A stretch of 64,000 nucleotides of DNA from Rhodoferax koreense (lineage in GTDB: Bacteria; Pseudomonadota; Gammaproteobacteria; Burkholderiales; Burkholderiaceae_C): the NCBI RefSeq assembly GCF_001955695.1, contig NZ_CP019236.1, forward strand, positions 5,022,001-5,086,000, read 5' to 3'. The translations under genes and the position numbers were made by a program. Below the pieces are notes generated by a model. It searched no databases, was not told the origin of the DNA, and worked only from the letters and a program-made list of their open reading frames with translations. Every line of letters starts with the position of its first letter. The stretch's first letter is position 1. Positions 1-8,914 of this stretch are shown piece after piece.

Positions 1-1575
1 GCCGCTCATTTCCTCTTCCTCGTTGCGCGGCAAGGGCACGCTGCGGAAGTTGCAGTCGGTGAGGTATTCGATCTCGTCGTAGTCGTAGAACACGACCTTG
101 CCGTGGCGGGCCACGCCGAAGTTCTTCCACAACATATCGCCGGGGAAGATGTTGGCGGCCACCAGGTCCTTGATGGCGTTGCCGTATTCGACCACCGCAC
201 TCTCGATCTGTGCACGGCCGCGCGGGCTGTCGGCGCCGGCGTCGAAGGCTTCCTGCAGGTACAGGTTCAACGGGATCATGCGCCGCTCGATGTAGACATG
301 CTTGAGCACCACCTCGCCGCGGCCGTCGCCGATCTCGATCTGGCTCGGCGCGAACTTCTCGATCTCGGCAATGAGCTCGTCGTCGAATCGCTCGCGTGGC
401 AACGCCACCTCGCTGTATTCGAGCGTGTCGGCCATGCGGCCCACGCGGTCGTGCTGCTTGACCAGCAGGTACTTGCCCTTCACCTGTTCGCGCGTGGTCT
501 CCTTCTGCGGCGGGAAATGGTCCTTGATCAGCTTGAACACGTAGGGGAACGACGGCAGGTCGAACACCAGCATCACCATGCCCTTGATGCCCGGGGCGAT
601 GCGGAAGCGGTCGCTCGAATGGTTCAGGTGCTGCAGCAGGTCGCGGTAGAACAGCGTCTTGCCCTGCTTGGCCAGGCCGAGCGCGTTGTAGATCTCATTG
701 CGCGGTTTCCTGGGCATCATGCTGCGCAGGAACTGCACGTAGGCCGACGGAATCTCCATGTCGACCATGAAATACGCCCGCGCGAAGCTGAACAGCATGA
801 GCATGTCGTCTTCGCCGATCAGCACGGCGTCGATGGCGAGGCGGCCGTTCGCACCGTGCAGCACCGGCAGCGCGAACGGATGCGCCGAGAACCCGTTGAT
901 CAGCTTGCCGCACAGGTAGGCACCCTTGTTGCGGAAGAAGGGTGTGGCGAGCATCTGGATCTGGAAATTGGCGCGCAACGGTGCGTCGCCGAGCCAGGCC
1001 TGCAGCAACTGGCGCACACGCGCGGCGTCGCGCGGCAGGTCGTCGAACACGCGCTGCAGGTCGAAGTCATTGACCATCTGCACCAGCACCGCGTCGAAGG
1101 TGCCGGGTGTGGGGTAGTAGGCGCGGTAGGTCGGGCGCTGGTTCGCCCCGCCGATGCCGACCTCGATGTATTCGGTGCTGACCGCAGGCCGCACGAAGAT
1201 GAAGTCGTTGTGGAAGTAGCTGCGGTGCAGGATCTTGGTCGTGACCGAGTTGAAGAAGGTCTCGGCCAACTCGGGCTGGTGGTGGTCGACCAGCAGCCCG
1301 ATGTAGTGCAGCTTGACCTGCTGCCATACGTCCATGGCCTGTTCGCCCGCCTTGAACTCCTTGGCCAGCCGCATCACGCATTCCTTGACACGCAGGTCGT
1401 AGAACTCGATGCGTTCGCGCTGCGCGCGCTGCTGGCCGCGCCAGTCCGCCGTCTCGAAGCGGTGTTTGGCACGCGCCGATTCCGCGCGGAACAGCCGGTA
1501 GTGCCGGTTGAAGCCGTCCAGCATCGCGCGGGCGATGTCGTAGGCCAGCGGGGAATCGAGGCGCTGGGGGAACAT
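1..1575 (-). CDS. aceK: isocitrate dehydrogenase kinase/phosphatase (partial, C-terminus off the left edge)
   Basis: AceK is a cytosolic bifunctional enzyme that phosphorylates and dephosphorylates isocitrate dehydrogenase, setting carbon flow between the TCA cycle and the glyoxylate shunt. The 525 visible codons show typical family blocks: an N-terminal regulatory half, a stretch reading [18 protein letters not shown], and the kinase nucleotide-binding region around [20 protein letters not shown]. The frame is still open at base 1; the family is usually about 570-610 residues, so some 50-80 residues are missing. The start is the ATG at 1573-1575, giving [13 protein letters not shown]. It lies 34 bp downstream of the carbonic anhydrase stop on the same strand, so it is probably the last or a late gene of the liuR-ivd-can operon. 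The identification is firm; only the far C-terminus cannot be checked. Confidence 0.95.
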   Translation of the reverse strand, partial: MFPQRLDSPLAYDIARAMLDGFNRHYRLFRAESARAKHRFETADWRGQQRAQRERIEFYDLRVKECVMRLAKEFKAGEQAMDVWQQVKLHYIGLLVDHHQPELAETFFNSVTTKILHRSYFHNDFIFVRPAVSTEYIEVGIGGANQRPTYRAYYPTPGTFDAVLVQMVNDFDLQRVFDDLPRDAARVRQLLQAWLGDAPLRANFQIQMLATPFFRNKGAYLCGKLINGFSAHPFALPVLHGANGRLAIDAVLIGEDDMLMLFSFARAYFMVDMEIPSAYVQFLRSMMPRKPRNEIYNALGLAKQGKTLFYRDLLQHLNHSSDRFRIAPGIKGMVMLVFDLPSFPYVFKLIKDHFPPQKETTREQVKGKYLLVKQHDRVGRMADTLEYSEVALPRERFDDELIAEIEKFAPSQIEIGDGRGEVVLKHVYIERRMIPLNLYLQEAFDAGADSPRGRAQIESAVVEYGNAIKDLVAANIFPGDMLWKNFGVARHGKVVFYDYDEIEYLTDCNFRSVPLPRNEEEEMSG

Positions 1576-1609
1576 GGTGGGCCCCGCTTGAACGATCTCG
1601 GCCCGGGGC

Positions 1610-2281
1610 TCAGGTCTGCGGCACGCCCTTGGGGCCGCGCGCCGCGATCACGCCGTCCAGCGCGGCGCGATACGCGGGCTCGATCGAGTCGGTGCTGGCC
1701 ACCGTCATGTGCAGGTCCTGCAGCAGGCCGTCGTGCACGCCGAAGGCCCAGCCGTGCACGCTGACCTGCTGGCCGCGGGCCCAGGCGTCCTGCATGACCG
1801 TGCTCACGCACACGTTGACCACCTGCTCGATGACGTTCAGGTCGCACAGGGCATCGGCGCGCTGGCCGTCCTGCAACTGGTCGAGCAGCGCGGCGTGGCG
1901 CACCCGCACCGACTGCACGTGCAGCAGCCAGTTGTCGGCGATGCCGATGCGCGCGCGCTCCAGCGCCGCCTGCACGCCCGAGCAGCCGTAATGGCCGACG
2001 ACCATGATGTGCTCCACCTTGAGCCGCTCCACGGCGAACTGGATCGCCGACAACGCGTTCAGGTCGGAATGGACGACGACGTTGGCCACGTTGCGGTGCA
2101 CGAAAACCTCGCCCGGTTCGAGGCCGGTGATCTGGTTGGCCGGCACGCGGCTGTCGGAGCAGCCGATCCACATGTATTTGGGCGTCTGCTGCTTCACGAG
2201 GCCGGTGAAGAAGCCCGGGCGCTCGCGCTCCATCTGCGCAGCCCATGCGCGGTTGTGGGAGAAAAGTTCGTCGATTGGCAT
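1610..2281 (-). CDS. can: beta-class carbonic anhydrase
   Basis: This cytosolic zinc enzyme interconverts CO2 and bicarbonate. The protein is 223 residues, the usual length for the bacterial Can type. The zinc and catalytic residues are visible as CSDSR (Cys41, Asp43, Arg45) and HYGCSGV (His97, Cys100). The start is the ATG at 2279-2281 ([10 protein letters not shown]). The gene lies 35 bp downstream of isovaleryl-CoA dehydrogenase and 34 bp upstream of aceK, all on the minus strand. Its place in a leucine-degradation operon suggests it supplies bicarbonate to biotin carboxylases such as methylcrotonyl-CoA carboxylase; that is inference, since no carboxylase gene is in the window. Confidence 0.94.
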   Translation of the reverse strand: MPIDELFSHNRAWAAQMERERPGFFTGLVKQQTPKYMWIGCSDSRVPANQITGLEPGEVFVHRNVANVVVHSDLNALSAIQFAVERLKVEHIMVVGHYGCSGVQAALERARIGIADNWLLHVQSVRVRHAALLDQLQDGQRADALCDLNVIEQVVNVCVSTVMQDAWARGQQVSVHGWAFGVHDGLLQDLHMTVASTDSIEPAYRAALDGVIAARGPKGVPQT

Positions 2282-2316
2282 GATGAGATTGTCGTGGTTG
2301 GAAATAAGGAGTTGGC

Positions 2317-3498
2317 TTACATCGTCTCGGCGAAAAGCTCGCGCCCGATCAGCATGCGGCGGATCTCGCTGGTGCCCGCGCCGATCTCGTACAGCTTGGC
2401 GTCGCGCCACAGCCGGCCCAACGGGTACTCGTTGATGTAGCCGTTGCCGCCGAAGATCTGCACGCCCTCGCCAGCCATCCAGGTGGCCTTCTCGGCGCAC
2501 CAGAGGATAACGGAGGCGCAGTCCTTGCGCACCTGGCGCACATGCTCGGCACCAAGCAGGTCGAGATTCTTGGCCACGGTGTAGGCGAACGAACGGCCGG
2601 CCTGCAGCACGGTGTACATGTCGGCCAACTTGCCCTGGATCAGCTGGAATTCGCCGATGCTCTGGCCGAACTGGCGTCGGTCGTGGATGTAGGGGATCAC
2701 GTTGTCCATCACCGACTGCATGATGCCCAGCGGCCCGCCGGTGAGTACCGCCCGCTCGTAGTCCAGCCCGCTCATCAGCACCTTCGCGCCACCGTTGTGC
2801 TGGCCGAGGATGTTGGCCATCGGCACCTCGACGTTGTGGAACACGAGTTCGCCCGTGTGGCTGCCGCGCATGCCGAGCTTGTCGAGCTTTTGGGCGATGG
2901 AAAAGCCGGGCATGCCCTTCTCGATGAGGAAGGCCGTGACACCGCGCGCGCCGAGCTCGGGCTCGGATTTCGCGTAGACCACCAGCGTGTCGGCATCGGG
3001 CCCGTTGGTGATCCACATCTTGCTGCCGTTGAGCAGGTAGTAGCCCCCCTTGTCCTCGGCCTTGAGCTTCATGCTCAGCACGTCGGAGCCCGCGCCGGGT
3101 TCGCTCATCGCGAGGGCGCCCACGTGTTCGCCGCTGATGAGCTTGGGCAGGTACTTGCGGCGCTGGGCATCCGTGCCGTTGCGCTTGATCTGGTTCACGC
3201 ACAGGTTGCTGTGGGCACCGTACGAAAGCCCCACCGAGGCCGAGGCGCGGCTGATCTCCTCCATCGCCACCATGTGGGCCAGGTAGCCCATGTCGGCGCC
3301 GCCGTATTCCTCGGACACGGTGATGCCCAGCACGCCGAGCTCGCCCATCTTGCGCCACAGGTCCATGGGGAACTGGTCGCTGCGGTCGATCTCGGCCGCG
3401 CGCGGCGCGATTTCGGCCTGGGCGAATTCGCGCACGGCGTCGCGCAAGGCGTCGATGTCGTCGCCGAGCTGGAAGTTGAGTCCGGGCAGGTCGTTCAT
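2317..3498 (-). CDS. ivd: isovaleryl-CoA dehydrogenase
   Basis: An FAD-dependent acyl-CoA dehydrogenase of leucine degradation that oxidises isovaleryl-CoA to 3-methylcrotonyl-CoA and passes electrons to ETF. The 393-residue protein is colinear with the family: an N-terminal helical domain, the [11 protein letters not shown] beta-barrel signature near residue 130, MWITNG near 161, and the C-terminal helical domain with [13 protein letters not shown]. In LDYERAVL, Glu248 sits where isovaleryl-CoA dehydrogenases carry their catalytic base; short-chain acyl-CoA dehydrogenases place it elsewhere, which favours this specificity. It follows the MerR regulator by 53 bp. The usual partners (methylcrotonyl-CoA carboxylase, HMG-CoA lyase) are not adjacent here. 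Confidence 0.93.
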   Translation of the reverse strand: MNDLPGLNFQLGDDIDALRDAVREFAQAEIAPRAAEIDRSDQFPMDLWRKMGELGVLGITVSEEYGGADMGYLAHMVAMEEISRASASVGLSYGAHSNLCVNQIKRNGTDAQRRKYLPKLISGEHVGALAMSEPGAGSDVLSMKLKAEDKGGYYLLNGSKMWITNGPDADTLVVYAKSEPELGARGVTAFLIEKGMPGFSIAQKLDKLGMRGSHTGELVFHNVEVPMANILGQHNGGAKVLMSGLDYERAVLTGGPLGIMQSVMDNVIPYIHDRRQFGQSIGEFQLIQGKLADMYTVLQAGRSFAYTVAKNLDLLGAEHVRQVRKDCASVILWCAEKATWMAGEGVQIFGGNGYINEYPLGRLWRDAKLYEIGAGTSEIRRMLIGRELFAETM

Positions 3499-3551
3499 GG
3501 TTTTGTCTCCAGAGGTGGAAATGGTTGATTCTTGGATGAAAGACGCGAGGC

Positions 3552-3977
3552 CTATTTCAGTGCTTCCTCGACGCCCTTGGCGCCGCTCTTGCGCTCGCTC
3601 TTGGCCAACAGCGCCCGCGCCTCGCGCTCGTGCACCTTGATCTCCTCGAGGTTGGCCAGCAGGTCGGTGAGTTGCTCCTCGAGCTGTTTGCGGTGTTCGC
3701 CGAGCACCGCCAGGAACTTCTTCAATTGCGGCCCGGTGTCGCGCGGGCTGTCGTACATGTCGATGACCTCCTTGGCCTCGGTCAGGCTCAGGCCGAGGCG
3801 CTTGGCGCGCAGCGTGAGCTTGAGCCGGGCGCGGTCACGCGCGCTGTAGACGCGGCTGCGCCCGCCGGGGCCGGAACGCTCGGGCTGCAACAGGCCCATG
3901 TCTTCGTAGAAACGCATGGCGCGCGTGGTCAGATCGAACTCTTTGGCCAGATCGCCGATGGTGTAGGTCGTGCCCAT
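3552..3977 (-). CDS. liuR: MerR-family regulator of leucine/isovalerate catabolism (LiuR-like)
   Basis: A 141-residue DNA-binding protein. The N-terminal winged helix-turn-helix begins [22 protein letters not shown], and a long C-terminal dimerisation coiled coil runs from about residue 75 ([21 protein letters not shown]). It lacks the metal-binding cysteines of MerR or CueR, as in the LiuR group that senses leucine-pathway intermediates. I chose the ATG at 3975-3977; a TTG 12 bp further upstream is also in frame but less likely. It is the first gene of a minus-strand operon with ivd, can and aceK, and the perfect palindrome at 4062-4085 between it and the divergent hydrolase is its obvious operator. 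The LiuR assignment rests on the adjacent ivd and the operator. Confidence 0.87.
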   Translation of the reverse strand: MGTTYTIGDLAKEFDLTTRAMRFYEDMGLLQPERSGPGGRSRVYSARDRARLKLTLRAKRLGLSLTEAKEVIDMYDSPRDTGPQLKKFLAVLGEHRKQLEEQLTDLLANLEEIKVHEREARALLAKSERKSGAKGVEEALK

Positions 3978-4061
3978 GTTGCCGTCCAATGCCGTCCAGG
4001 AAAAGGGTTCAACCGAGGTGACTGCCGAAACTCGCCATGGCTTTTACAATGCAGCACATCG

Positions 4062-4085
4062 ATTGACGTTTACGTAAACGTCAAT
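4062..4085. promoter_or_regulatory. perfect 24-bp palindrome, probable LiuR operator
   Basis: The half-site ATTGACGTTTAC is followed exactly by its reverse complement. On the plus strand TTGACG (4063-4068) can serve as a -35 box, with TATGAA (4086-4091) as the -10 after a 17-bp spacer. This places the symmetric site inside the promoter spacer, as is common for MerR-family regulators. It lies between liuR and the divergent MBL hydrolase and could control both. The binding protein is inferred. Confidence 0.8.
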
Positions 4086-4107
4086 TATGAATCAAAAAGA
4101 AGGCGCC

Positions 4108-5307
4108 ATGAACGAACTCGAAAGCCAACTGCGCTACCCCTTGGGCGAGACCCTGCCCGCGCCGGGCACGGCCCTGGAGGTGGCGCCCGGCGTGTACTGG
4201 ATCCGGATGGCCCTGCCTTTCGTGCTGGACCACATCAACCTCTGGCTGCTGCGCGACGAGATGGACGCGCCCGACGGCAGCGGCACGCGCGTCCAGGGCT
4301 GGACCGTGGTCGACTGCTGCATCGACCGGCCCGAGGCGCGGGCGCAGTGGGAAGGCATCTTCGAACAGCATCTGCAGGGCCTGCCGATCCTGCGTGTGAT
4401 CGTGACCCACATGCACCCCGATCATATCGGCCTGGCGCACTGGCTCTGCGCGAAATGGCAGGCGCCGCTGTGGATCAGCGGCACGGATTATTTCGTCGCG
4501 CGGCTCAACACGATGGGCACCACCGGCAACGGCGGGCAGGACGCCGCGAATTTCTTTCGGATGCATGGGCTGCAGGACCCGAAGGCGCTGGCGGTCATCG
4601 GCACGCGCAGCGATTATTTCGCCGCCCTGGTGCCGGCGCTGCCGCGCAGCTTCCACCGCATGCAGGACGGCGACGTGATCACCATCGGCGCACGCCAGGC
4701 CAGGCGGCGCTGGCGCTGCATCAGCGGCTACGGCCACGCGCCCGAGCACATCGCGTTGTACAGCGAGGCGGCGTCCGGCGAGGAAGTCGACGCCCCCTCA
4801 GGTCGCTCTTCCGCGCTGCTGATCGGCGGCGACATGATGCTGCCGCGCATCTCGACCAACGTCAGCGTGTACGACAACGAGCCCGAGTCCAACGCGCTGC
4901 AGCAGTTCCTCGACTCGATCGACAAGTTCGCGCCGCTGGCCACCGACACGCTGACCCTGCCCGCGCACGGCAAACCGTTCCAGGGCCTGCACACGCGCAT
5001 CGCGCAACTCCACGCGCACCACCGCCAGCACCTGAACCGCGTGCTCGCGGGCGTCGCCGGCGCGCCGTGCAGCGCGGCCGACGTGCTGCCGGTCATGTTC
5101 CGCCGCAAGCTCGATGCGCACCAGACGACCTTTGCCATGGGCGAGGCCATCGCCCACCTGCACAAGCTCTGGTTCGACGGGGATCTGCACCGCGCGCTGG
5201 ACGCCGACGGCGTGATGCGCTTCAGTGTCACGGCCCAAGGCCAGCGGCGGCTTGACACGATCGCCGTGCCTGCCGTCGACAGCGAGGACGTCCCGGTCAA
5301 CGCCTGA
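4108..5307 (+). CDS. metallo-beta-lactamase-fold hydrolase
   Basis: A 399-residue soluble MBL-fold protein. The metal-binding HxHxDH motif reads HMHPDH at residues 101-106, and a later GGDMMLPRISTNVS block carries the bridging aspartate. The C-terminal third resembles the helical extension of glyoxalase-II-like or LACTB2-like enzymes. It is transcribed away from liuR, shares the palindromic operator and so is probably part of the leucine/isovalerate regulon; thioesterase action on a CoA ester is one possibility, but the substrate cannot be read from the sequence. I chose the ATG at 4108, which has AGAAGG 4 bp upstream. The ATG at 4087 overlaps the likely -10 box and has no ribosome-binding site. 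Confidence 0.88.
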   Translation: MNELESQLRYPLGETLPAPGTALEVAPGVYWIRMALPFVLDHINLWLLRDEMDAPDGSGTRVQGWTVVDCCIDRPEARAQWEGIFEQHLQGLPILRVIVTHMHPDHIGLAHWLCAKWQAPLWISGTDYFVARLNTMGTTGNGGQDAANFFRMHGLQDPKALAVIGTRSDYFAALVPALPRSFHRMQDGDVITIGARQARRRWRCISGYGHAPEHIALYSEAASGEEVDAPSGRSSALLIGGDMMLPRISTNVSVYDNEPESNALQQFLDSIDKFAPLATDTLTLPAHGKPFQGLHTRIAQLHAHHRQHLNRVLAGVAGAPCSAADVLPVMFRRKLDAHQTTFAMGEAIAHLHKLWFDGDLHRALDADGVMRFSVTAQGQRRLDTIAVPAVDSEDVPVNA

Positions 5308-5367
5308 AGATCCGAAAGGCCGGACACGGCCGGTTGTCGCCACCACCCGGGGGTTTCACCCAATACC

Positions 5368-5389
5368 GTACGAACTCACCAGTTCGTAC
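5368..5389. promoter_or_regulatory. inverted repeat, probable TetR operator
   Basis: Arms GTACGAACT and AGTTCGTAC are perfect complements separated by CACC. This 22-bp site lies in the 166-bp gap before the SLH/MBL lipoprotein. The size and spacing suit a TetR-family dimer, and a TetR regulator is encoded third in the same gene string (8225-8899), so autoregulation of the locus is the simplest reading. Confidence 0.7.
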
Positions 5390-5413
5390 ATTTTGGGAAA
5401 CCAGAGGAACGAT

Positions 5414-5437
5414 GGGCTGCATTGCGCAATGCAGCCC
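5414..5437. promoter_or_regulatory. perfect 24-bp palindrome upstream of the SLH/MBL lipoprotein
   Basis: The half-site GGGCTGCATTGC is followed directly by its reverse complement, with no loop. It lies 25 bp downstream of the TetR-type repeat and 36 bp before the start codon. It could be a second operator or, if transcribed, a hairpin in the 5' leader. It has no T-run, so it is not an intrinsic terminator. Confidence 0.6.
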
Positions 5438-5473
5438 GCTCGTTTCAAACACAACCCAGGAGGAACTCGCGCC

Positions 5474-7702
5474 ATGACACAAACATCGACCCCCGCCCGC
5501 AAAGAGGCCATCGCGGCCCAGCCGGCCAAGGTTTCACGCCGCTTCTTCGGCCAATTGCTCGGACTCCCGGCCGTCATGGCCTCCGCCGCCACGGCCTCCG
5601 TGGTGACGGGTTGCGGCGGCGGCGATGACGCGCCCGCGCCCGCGCCCGACCCCAACGCGGCCGCCATGACGCGCGCCGCCTTCGTGGCATCGATCTCCAA
5701 GTACTTCGACTGGGTGCACTCCTCGGAATACAACGACCCGTACAAGCTGGCGCAGCCGACCTTCGTCGACGTGAAGCTGGGCGTGACGGCGAATGCCAAG
5801 GAAATCGAAACCGCGCTGGAGGAGTCCATCGTCAGCAACGTGCTGGGCTATTTCTACCCGGACCAGCTGGTCACGCGCGAGGAAGCGGCCGAGATCTTCG
5901 CCAAGGCCTTCAAGGTGCCGGCCTCCAGCACGAACGCGCTGGCATCTTTCACCGATGCGGGCGCGATCACCGCCAGCCGCAAGGCCAGCGTCAACGCGCT
6001 CGTGGCCGCGGGCTACATGAAGGGCAGCAGCGCCACGTTGTTCGCCCCCGCCGCCACACTGACAGGCACCGAAGCCAAGGCCATCCTCGACACCATCACC
6101 AGCCAGCTGGTGGCGCCGCCGCAGGTGATGTGCAAGTCCGGCACGACGGCGCCGCGGCGTTATGTGCGGATCTCCACGCCGACGCCGGGCGCGCAGATCT
6201 ACTACACCTACACCTTCGACGGCAGCGAGCCCGCCGACCCGAGCGGCTCGGCCGGCATCGCCTACGACTTCGAGCAGAACGGCGTGCTGCAGTTCGTCAA
6301 TCCGCTCACCTCGACCACCGACTTCCGCCTGTACCGGCTCAAGGCCGTGGCCAAGAAAAACGGGCTGGCGACCAGCGCCGTGCAATCCTTCACCTGGAAC
6401 ATCGTCCGACCCAACGTCGGCGCCTTCCAGGCCAAGCTGATGCATCCCGGCACGGCCACCACGCCGACGGTGTGGAAGATCAACAACCCGGCCGAGTACT
6501 TCCAGGCCTTCGTGTTCTACATCGAAGGCACGACACGCGGCCTGGTCTTCGACGCGGGTGAATACGGCTACCAGAAGGCCAACCTCAAGACTTTCATCGA
6601 CAGCATCGCCACCAAGCCCTACGACATCATCGTGGGCCATAACCACCCCGACCACGCCGAGCAGATCTACAACTTCACCTCGGCGGGCGTCACGCTGTAT
6701 GCCTCGGCCATCGAGAAGGCGGCCTTCATGGCCGCCAGCCGCGCCGATTTCAAGGCGGCCGGTGCCGCCGCCGTGGCGATCGCCGACGGCCAGGTGCTCG
6801 ACCTGGGCAACGTGCAGGTCACGGCTTACACGCAGCCAGGTCATACCAACGGCCTGATGACGGCCATCGTCAACCAGACCGGCTGGGTCTTCGGCTCGGA
6901 CATGTGGGCCTGCAACCGCGCCTACACCGCCGACACCACGCAGTACAACCAGGTCAAGGTCGACCTGTTCCTGTCGCTCACGCAGCAGCTGCTGGCCAAC
7001 TACAAGAAGAGCAGCGCGCTCGGCCTGGTCACCGAGGTGACCAACGCGCACCAGGACGTGTCCGTCGGCATGGAAGGCGTGAACAACTTCATCAAGTGTT
7101 TCCAGCAACTCATCGACAAGGGCGATGCGGCCAGCGCGCCTTCGATCCGCGGCGGCCGCGTCGGGAATCCGACCGCGCCGACGACGCGCAACTCGCGCAT
7201 GAGCATGGTCGGCGACATGTGGCGCGACAAGAACTGGATGGCCATCGGCAATTCGATCGGCACCGGCCTGGACAGCCCGGTGGACTACTTCACCGCGCCG
7301 ACCACAGCCTTTCCCTGCGGCGCCACGGTCAACTACAACACGGCCGATGGCTACAAGAAATACTCGGTGCTGAGCAACATCGAGTTCGCCGGCGCGAGCC
7401 TGGTCGGTGTCGACGTCTATTGGCTGCCACCGGCCAACGGCGTTGCCAACAAGGTGTCGAACAAGTTCGATCCCTGGGCCTACGCCTACACCGTCAAGGT
7501 GGCCAGCGGCACGACCAGCATCGTCATCAAGCCGACGGCCATGTCGAACAACGTCACCTCCATGAAGGTCAACGGCACGGCGGTCGCCCAGGGCGCGAGC
7601 ATCACCGTCGCCGTGGCGGTGGGCAACGTCATCAGCATCGATGTCGTCTCGCCCGACGGTACGTCCACCAGCAGCTACAAGCTCACGGTGGCGCTGGCCT
7701 GA
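5474..7702 (+). CDS. Tat-exported lipoprotein with SLH-like, chitobiase-like, metallo-beta-lactamase and C-terminal beta-sandwich domains
   Basis: A 742-residue envelope protein. The N-terminus carries a twin-arginine motif SRRFFG (residues 21-26), a hydrophobic stretch and a lipobox VTGC with Cys47, so a folded, lipid-anchored protein is predicted. Residues about 60-200 resemble S-layer-homology repeats. About 215-310 (YVRISTPTPGAQIYYTYTFD) resembles the chitobiase/beta-hexosaminidase C-terminal fold. About 320-560 is an MBL domain with HNHPDH at 389-394, a later QPGHTNG and FGSDMW. The last 80 residues look like a cadherin-like beta-sandwich. The start is fixed by AGGAGGA (5458-5464) 9 bp before the ATG. 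It heads a string with a small secreted protein and a TetR regulator. The substrate is unknown. Confidence 0.85.
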   Translation: MTQTSTPARKEAIAAQPAKVSRRFFGQLLGLPAVMASAATASVVTGCGGGDDAPAPAPDPNAAAMTRAAFVASISKYFDWVHSSEYNDPYKLAQPTFVDVKLGVTANAKEIETALEESIVSNVLGYFYPDQLVTREEAAEIFAKAFKVPASSTNALASFTDAGAITASRKASVNALVAAGYMKGSSATLFAPAATLTGTEAKAILDTITSQLVAPPQVMCKSGTTAPRRYVRISTPTPGAQIYYTYTFDGSEPADPSGSAGIAYDFEQNGVLQFVNPLTSTTDFRLYRLKAVAKKNGLATSAVQSFTWNIVRPNVGAFQAKLMHPGTATTPTVWKINNPAEYFQAFVFYIEGTTRGLVFDAGEYGYQKANLKTFIDSIATKPYDIIVGHNHPDHAEQIYNFTSAGVTLYASAIEKAAFMAASRADFKAAGAAAVAIADGQVLDLGNVQVTAYTQPGHTNGLMTAIVNQTGWVFGSDMWACNRAYTADTTQYNQVKVDLFLSLTQQLLANYKKSSALGLVTEVTNAHQDVSVGMEGVNNFIKCFQQLIDKGDAASAPSIRGGRVGNPTAPTTRNSRMSMVGDMWRDKNWMAIGNSIGTGLDSPVDYFTAPTTAFPCGATVNYNTADGYKKYSVLSNIEFAGASLVGVDVYWLPPANGVANKVSNKFDPWAYAYTVKVASGTTSIVIKPTAMSNNVTSMKVNGTAVAQGASITVAVAVGNVISIDVVSPDGTSTSSYKLTVALA

Positions 7703-7709
7703 GCGCGGC

Positions 7710-8162
7710 ATGGGAATCGTCAGCAGCCTGCAGACCGCCGCGCTGGCCTTGCTGGCGATGATGGCCACGGGCGGCAGCGCCTTCGGCGCGCTCGACGCGC
7801 ACTACCTGGGTACGAGCCGTGACGGCGGCGAATTCCGCATCTACCTGCACGGTGGCGCGTACGTCGGTCGCAGCGGCTCGGTCCAGACGGTCCGGGTGAC
7901 GGTGCACGCGCTGCGCAAAGGACGTCGGCTGCAGGCCTTGGAAGGCTGTGTCTACCACTTCGACGACAAGGACCGCGGCCGCGACCGGATCGAATGCGCC
8001 GAGACCGCGCCCGGCCCCCTGCGCGGCGTGGCCTACGCGCGAGCGCATGGCCAAGCCGCGGGCGCCGCCGACGCCGCGGCCCCGATGGTTTGCGTGCAGC
8101 GCTGCACAATTCAAGCGCCGCAACGCCTCCTGCTGGAAGAAGCCGACGAAGACAATGGCTGA
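7710..8162 (+). CDS. small secreted protein of unknown function
   Basis: 150 residues. The first 26 form a clear signal peptide (LQTAALALLAMMATGGSAFGA). The mature part is mostly beta-prone and has four cysteines (GCVYHF, IECAE, VCVQRC), which could form two disulfides in the periplasm. I do not recognise a family. It starts 7 bp after the MBL lipoprotein stop and is followed after 62 bp by the TetR regulator, so the three are probably co-transcribed and the protein probably works with the lipoprotein. Confidence 0.7.
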   Translation: MGIVSSLQTAALALLAMMATGGSAFGALDAHYLGTSRDGGEFRIYLHGGAYVGRSGSVQTVRVTVHALRKGRRLQALEGCVYHFDDKDRGRDRIECAETAPGPLRGVAYARAHGQAAGAADAAAPMVCVQRCTIQAPQRLLLEEADEDNG

Positions 8163-8224
8163 CCGCCGTGCCGGATGTGCTCGACGCGTCCGAACGATCG
8201 GGCGCTTGGCTATGCTACGCAACC

Positions 8225-8899
8225 ATGCGCAAAACCGAACCCATTGAGCCGGGAAACCCCGCCGCACCCGCCCGCACGCCGCGTACCAACAACCCGCAAC
8301 GCACCATGGCCGACATCCTGGCCGTGGCCACCGGCGAGTTCGCCGAGCGCGGGCTCAGCGGCGCGCGCATCGACGCGATCGCCGATGCCACGCGCACCAG
8401 CAAGCGGATGATCTACTACTACTTCGGCAGCAAGAACGGGCTGTACCTGGCCGTGCTCGAGAGCGCCTACCAGCGCATTCGCGACATCGAGGGCGGGCTG
8501 CACCTGGAAGATCTTGCGCCCGAAGAGGCCCTGGCCACGCTGGTGGGCTTCACCTACGACTACCAGCTCGCCAATCCCGACTTCCTGCGGCTCGTGGCCA
8601 ATGAAAACCAGCACCGCGGCGAGTTCCTGGCCCAGAGCGCATCCATCCGCGAGATGAACGCCACCGCCATCACCACGCTGTCGGCCATCTGCGATCGCGG
8701 CGTGCGCGCGGGCGTGTTCCGCCACGGCATCGATGCGCTCGACCTGCACATGTCGATCAGCGCCTTGTGCGTGTTCAACGTGGCGAACCGGCACACGTTT
8801 TCGCTGATCTTCAAATACGATTTCGACGACCCGCGGGCCATCGCCCAACGCCGGGCGAGCACCATCGACATGGTGATGCGTTTCGTACGAAATGACTGA
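8225..8899 (+). CDS. TetR-family transcriptional regulator
   Basis: A 224-residue protein. The N-terminal TetR helix-turn-helix spans about residues 28-75 (ILAVATGEFAERGLSGARIDAIADAT, then SKRMIYYYFGSKNGLYLAVLE). The C-terminal ligand domain contains NPDFLRLVANENQHRGEFL, a pattern common in regulators of small-molecule catabolism in Burkholderiales. The start ATG at 8225 gives a 25-residue leader before the helix-turn-helix; an internal ATG at 8306 is possible but would clip the domain edge. It is third in the string with the SLH/MBL lipoprotein, whose upstream region holds a TetR-size operator (5368-5389). Confidence 0.87.
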   Translation: MRKTEPIEPGNPAAPARTPRTNNPQRTMADILAVATGEFAERGLSGARIDAIADATRTSKRMIYYYFGSKNGLYLAVLESAYQRIRDIEGGLHLEDLAPEEALATLVGFTYDYQLANPDFLRLVANENQHRGEFLAQSASIREMNATAITTLSAICDRGVRAGVFRHGIDALDLHMSISALCVFNVANRHTFSLIFKYDFDDPRAIAQRRASTIDMVMRFVRND

Positions 8900-8914
8900 A
8901 GGCGCGGCGGGCCC

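Noticed and set aside
103..1764. A 553-codon plus-strand open frame across aceK
   Set aside because: The minus strand encodes conserved AceK; the plus-strand translation has no family features.
4087..4107. Upstream ATG for the MBL hydrolase
   Set aside because: It overlaps the probable -10 box and has no ribosome-binding site; the ATG at 4108 has AGAAGG at 4 bp.
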